Shown one piece after another: positions 57,433-64,000 of a stretch of 64,000 bases of DNA. Under the pieces are notes generated by a model. It worked only from the letters and a program-made list of their open reading frames with translations. It was not told where the DNA came from and searched no databases. The position numbers and the translations under genes are program-made. The stretch covers positions 448,001 to 512,000 of the forward strand of contig BOKO01000003.1 in the NCBI GenBank assembly GCA_016861025.1. Direction: 5' to 3'. Numbering within the stretch: position 1 is the first letter of the stretch; each line of letters starts with the position of its first letter. Source of the DNA: Chloroflexota bacterium. GTDB taxonomy: Bacteria > Chloroflexota > Anaerolineae > Caldilineales > Caldilineaceae.

Positions 57433-59114
57433 TCCGAGATCAAATCAAACAAGTGATCGAGCAGGCGCTCGCCGCGGCGCAGGCGGATGGACAACTGCCA
57501 GAGATCGAACAGCCAGCCATCGAAGTGCTGCGCCCCAAACAGGCGGGACACGGCGACTATAGCACCAATGTGGCGATGGTGGCGGCGGCGGCGTTGCGCA
57601 AGAGCGGAGCGTCCAGCAATCCGCGCGCAATTGCCGAAATCATCGCTGCGCACATCCCGGCGGACGGATTGGTCGGTCGCGTCGAGATCGCTGGCCCCGG
57701 CTTCATCAATATCCACCTGTCGGAGCGCTGGCTGCAACAACAGGTCAACGCCATCGTTGCGGCGGGTGACGCCTTTGGCGCCATTGACATCGGGCGCGGC
57801 GCCTACTGGCAGGTCGAATATTTAAGCGCCAATCCAACCGGGCCGGTTCACTATGGCGGCGCACGCAACGCCGTCTTGGGCGATTCGCTGGCAAATGTGC
57901 TCGAAGCAGCCGGCTACCGTGTGCAGCGCGAGTTCTATGTCAATGACGCCGGCAACCAGTTCAACATCTTTGCCGCTACACTCTACGCCCGCTATGCGCA
58001 ACTCTTAGGGCGCGACGAAGCGATCCCAGAAGATGGCTACGCCGGCGAATACATGATTGGCTACGCACAGACCATTGTTGAACGGTGCGGCGATCGTTTT
58101 CTACACATGGATCGCAACGCAGCGATCGGCGAACTCAAAGAACTGAGCAAAGAGCTTGTGCTGGCGTCGCTGCAAAGCGAGGTGAGCAAACTCGGCATTC
58201 GGTACGACCGCTGGTTCAGCGAGCAATCACTCTACGACAGCGGCCTTGTCTACGAAGTGCTCGACAAACTGCGCGCGCGCGGCGACATCGGCGAACGCGA
58301 CGGCGCCACCTGGTTTTTGGCGAGCAAATACCCAAAGGTGGACAAAGACGAAGTCGTCATCCGCTCGAACGGTATGCCGACCTATTTTGCATCCGACATC
58401 GCCTATCACTATGACAAATTCGTGGTGCGCGGTTTCGACCATGTCGTCAATATCTGGGGCGTCGATCATCAGGGCCACGTGCCGCGCATGGCGGCGGTGA
58501 TGGCTGCGCTTGGGCTTGACCCGTCGCGACTCACCATCGTATTGCACGGGCTGGTGAAGCTGATCCGCAACGGCGAGGAAGTCAAGCTCAGCAAGCGCCG
58601 CGGCGCGCTCATCACCATCGGCGATGTCGTGGATGAAGTCGGCGCCGACGCTGTGCGTTTCAACCTGCTTACACGCGGCCCAGAAAGCACGATCGAGTTT
58701 GATCTGGACCTGGCAGCTCAGGCATCGTGGGACAACCCGGTGTGTTATGTTCAATATAGCCACGCCCGCATCTGCTCATTGTTATCAAATGCTGAGAGCA
58801 AAGGACTCAACCTCCAGCCCGAAAGCGATCTCTCCAGCCTGCTAACGCATGAAGTTGAGATCGCACTGATTAAGAAGATTCTTGAACTGGAAGAGCAGAT
58901 CGAGCTGGCGGTGGAAAAACTCTCACCACACAATTTGACCCATTACGCCACGGACCTGGCAAAAGCCTTCAATGCATTCTACCGCGACTGTCGGGTGGTT
59001 GATTCCGCCGAACCAACATTGAGCGCTGCACGTTTGCAACTGTCGCAGGCAGCACGCATCGGTCTGAAAAATACACTTACACTGCTCGGGATCAGCGCAC
59101 CTGAATCAATGTAA
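57429..59114 (+). CDS. argS: Arginyl-tRNA synthetase
   Basis: A 561-residue class I synthetase that charges tRNA-Arg. The HIGH-like motif is in NPTGPVHYGGARN and the KMSKS-like motif is KLSKRRG, both typical of ArgRS. The N-terminal Add domain and the C-terminal anticodon-binding helix bundle (ARICSLL, LSPHNLTHYATDLAKAFNAF) are present, so the gene is complete. The ATG shares ATGA with the polA stop, suggesting coupled translation, an unusual pairing of DNA polymerase and tRNA synthetase. Confidence 0.95.
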
Positions 59115-59136
59115 TTGTTCGGAGCCAGCAAATCTT

Positions 59137-60732
<1,596 letters not shown>

Positions 60733-60734
60733 TA

Positions 60735-60799
60735 GTGATGCGTGCTGCGTGATGCGTGCTGCGCTGTGCAGCTCGTAGCACGCATCACGCAGCACGCAC
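60735..60799. repeat. Repeat family B-like palindrome, diverged copy
   Basis: Two copies of TGATGCGTGCTGCG on the left and TAGCACGCATCACGCAGCAC on the right form a long imperfect hairpin 3 bases after the serA stop. Compared with the other family B copies, GTGTTGCGTG is replaced by GTGCTGCGTG. It may end the serA transcript. Confidence 0.65.
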
Positions 60800-60869
60800 T
60801 ATCTCATCTTCCGCCAACTTCATCGGCAATTCGTCTGATTTTGGGATAGCGAATCAGACCTAAATACGG

Positions 60870-60875
60870 TATAAT
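60870..60875 (+). promoter_or_regulatory. -10 element directly before the SH3-domain gene
   Basis: A perfect TATAAT, 8 bases before the ATG at 60884. A convincing -35 box was not seen. The expected start (about 60882) nearly coincides with the start codon, so the message may be leaderless. Confidence 0.55.
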
Positions 60876-60883
60876 CACGTTTT

Positions 60884-61687
<804 letters not shown>

Positions 61688-61704
61688 CTTGCGACAGCGG
61701 GCAT

Positions 61705-61737
61705 AAAAAAACGGCGCATTGCGGTGCGCCGTTTTTT
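61705..61737. terminator. Bidirectional intrinsic terminator
   Basis: ACGGCGCA (61711-61718), loop TTGCGG and TGCGCCGT (61725-61732), flanked by seven A on the left and six T on the right. It works as an intrinsic terminator in both directions. Confidence 0.9.
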
Positions 61738-61775
61738 ATTTTCCTGCCTCCGGCTTCTTGTGCGTTTGTGGTTTT

Positions 61776-61959
61776 GGCGGCGCTCCGCACAGCGCCGCCC
61801 TTCCCCTTCATTCCAGCCCAACCATCTGACGAACTGTTGCTCCGATGCGCTTGCACGCTTTGGGCGTTCGGATCACCCCACACTGTGTACGCTGCTGTTC
61901 GGCGTCAGATAGCCGGGCTGGAATGCAGCGCAGGCTGCGGAGCCGGAACCGCAGCCTGC
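61776..61959. other. Structured intergenic stretch with nested inverted repeats
   Basis: Three elements in a 310-base gap without a gene: a 9-bp hairpin GGCGGCGCT/AGCGCCGCC (61776-61799); a 115-base structure with outer arms ATTCCAGCCC/GGGCTGGAAT (61810-61924) and inner arms TCTGACG/CGTCAGA (61825-61909); and an 11-bp hairpin GCAGGCTGCGG/CCGCAGCCTGC (61930-61959). The last one lies about 40 bases after the LysM gene stop and may end its transcript. A structured RNA or remnant element is possible. Confidence 0.55.
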
Positions 61960-61997
61960 ACTGCCATCGAAGGAGTCTATCTAATCAACCCGTACCG

Positions 61998-64000
<2,003 letters not shown>

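Overview
The window is GC-rich, gene-dense bacterial chromosome. Most genes have a clear GGAGG-type ribosome binding site, and several start with GTG or TTG. The mix points to a free-living, sugar-degrading Chloroflexota, perhaps Caldilinea-like: lipoprotein-anchored binding proteins, many Gfo/Idh/MocA oxidoreductases, sulfatases, a GH106-type rhamnosidase, EF-G2 and intergenic hairpin repeat families. The phylum is an inference from gene content. No rRNA, tRNA, CRISPR array, transposase or phage gene was seen.

Layout. (1) 1-1172: the start of an AMP-binding acyl-CoA ligase that runs off the left edge, diverging from a uroporphyrinogen-decarboxylase-like protein. (2) 2.4-12.3 kb, minus strand: a sugar/sulfate catabolic block with a TIM-barrel isomerase, three Gfo/Idh/MocA oxidoreductases, two sulfatase-fold enzymes (one with the formylglycine Cys, one with Thr in its place), a phytanoyl-CoA-dioxygenase-like enzyme and a sulfotransferase. 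Three families of palindromic repeats separate these genes, and several repeats end at or next to a stop codon. (3) 12.4-27.3 kb, minus strand: a rhamnoside system made of an AraA/FucI-like isomerase, L-rhamnose mutarotase, a 1342-residue GH106-like hydrolase, a complete Opp/Dpp-type ABC importer and a large GT-C-like membrane protein. (4) 27.5-31.3 kb: a divergent regulator that fuses a complete DeoR protein to a periplasmic-binding-protein-like domain, then a second TIM-barrel isomerase and a fourth Gfo/Idh/MocA protein. (5) 31.5-35.0 kb: a sugar-binding lipoprotein paired with a hybrid histidine kinase. (6) 35.4-40.2 kb: ALDH7-type dehydrogenase, mannose-6-phosphate isomerase, MFS transporter and an alkaline-phosphatase-superfamily enzyme. 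(7) 40.5-45.6 kb: a siderophore uptake operon (ATPase, binding lipoprotein, Apd1-like iron-sulfur protein, two permeases). (8) 45.8-49.1 kb: nicotinate phosphoribosyltransferase and histidine ammonia-lyase. (9) 49.16-49.64 kb: a DUF411 metal-binding lipoprotein in which an in-frame TGA replaces the first Cys of the CGCC motif, a candidate selenoprotein. (10) 49.8-60.7 kb: EF-G2, an Hpt protein, a processive GT2 glycosyltransferase, a small unknown protein, PolA, ArgS and SerA. (11) 60.9-64 kb: an SH3-domain protein and a LysM protein that runs off the right edge.

The most notable observation is the DUF411 gene at 49158-49640. One TGA interrupts an otherwise complete, well-conserved reading frame exactly where homologues have Cys, and an imperfect hairpin starts one base after it. 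Other points of interest are the DeoR/binding-protein fusion with overlapping divergent promoters, the 110-bp double-hairpin array with loop inversions, and the Thr-bearing sulfatase-like enzyme.
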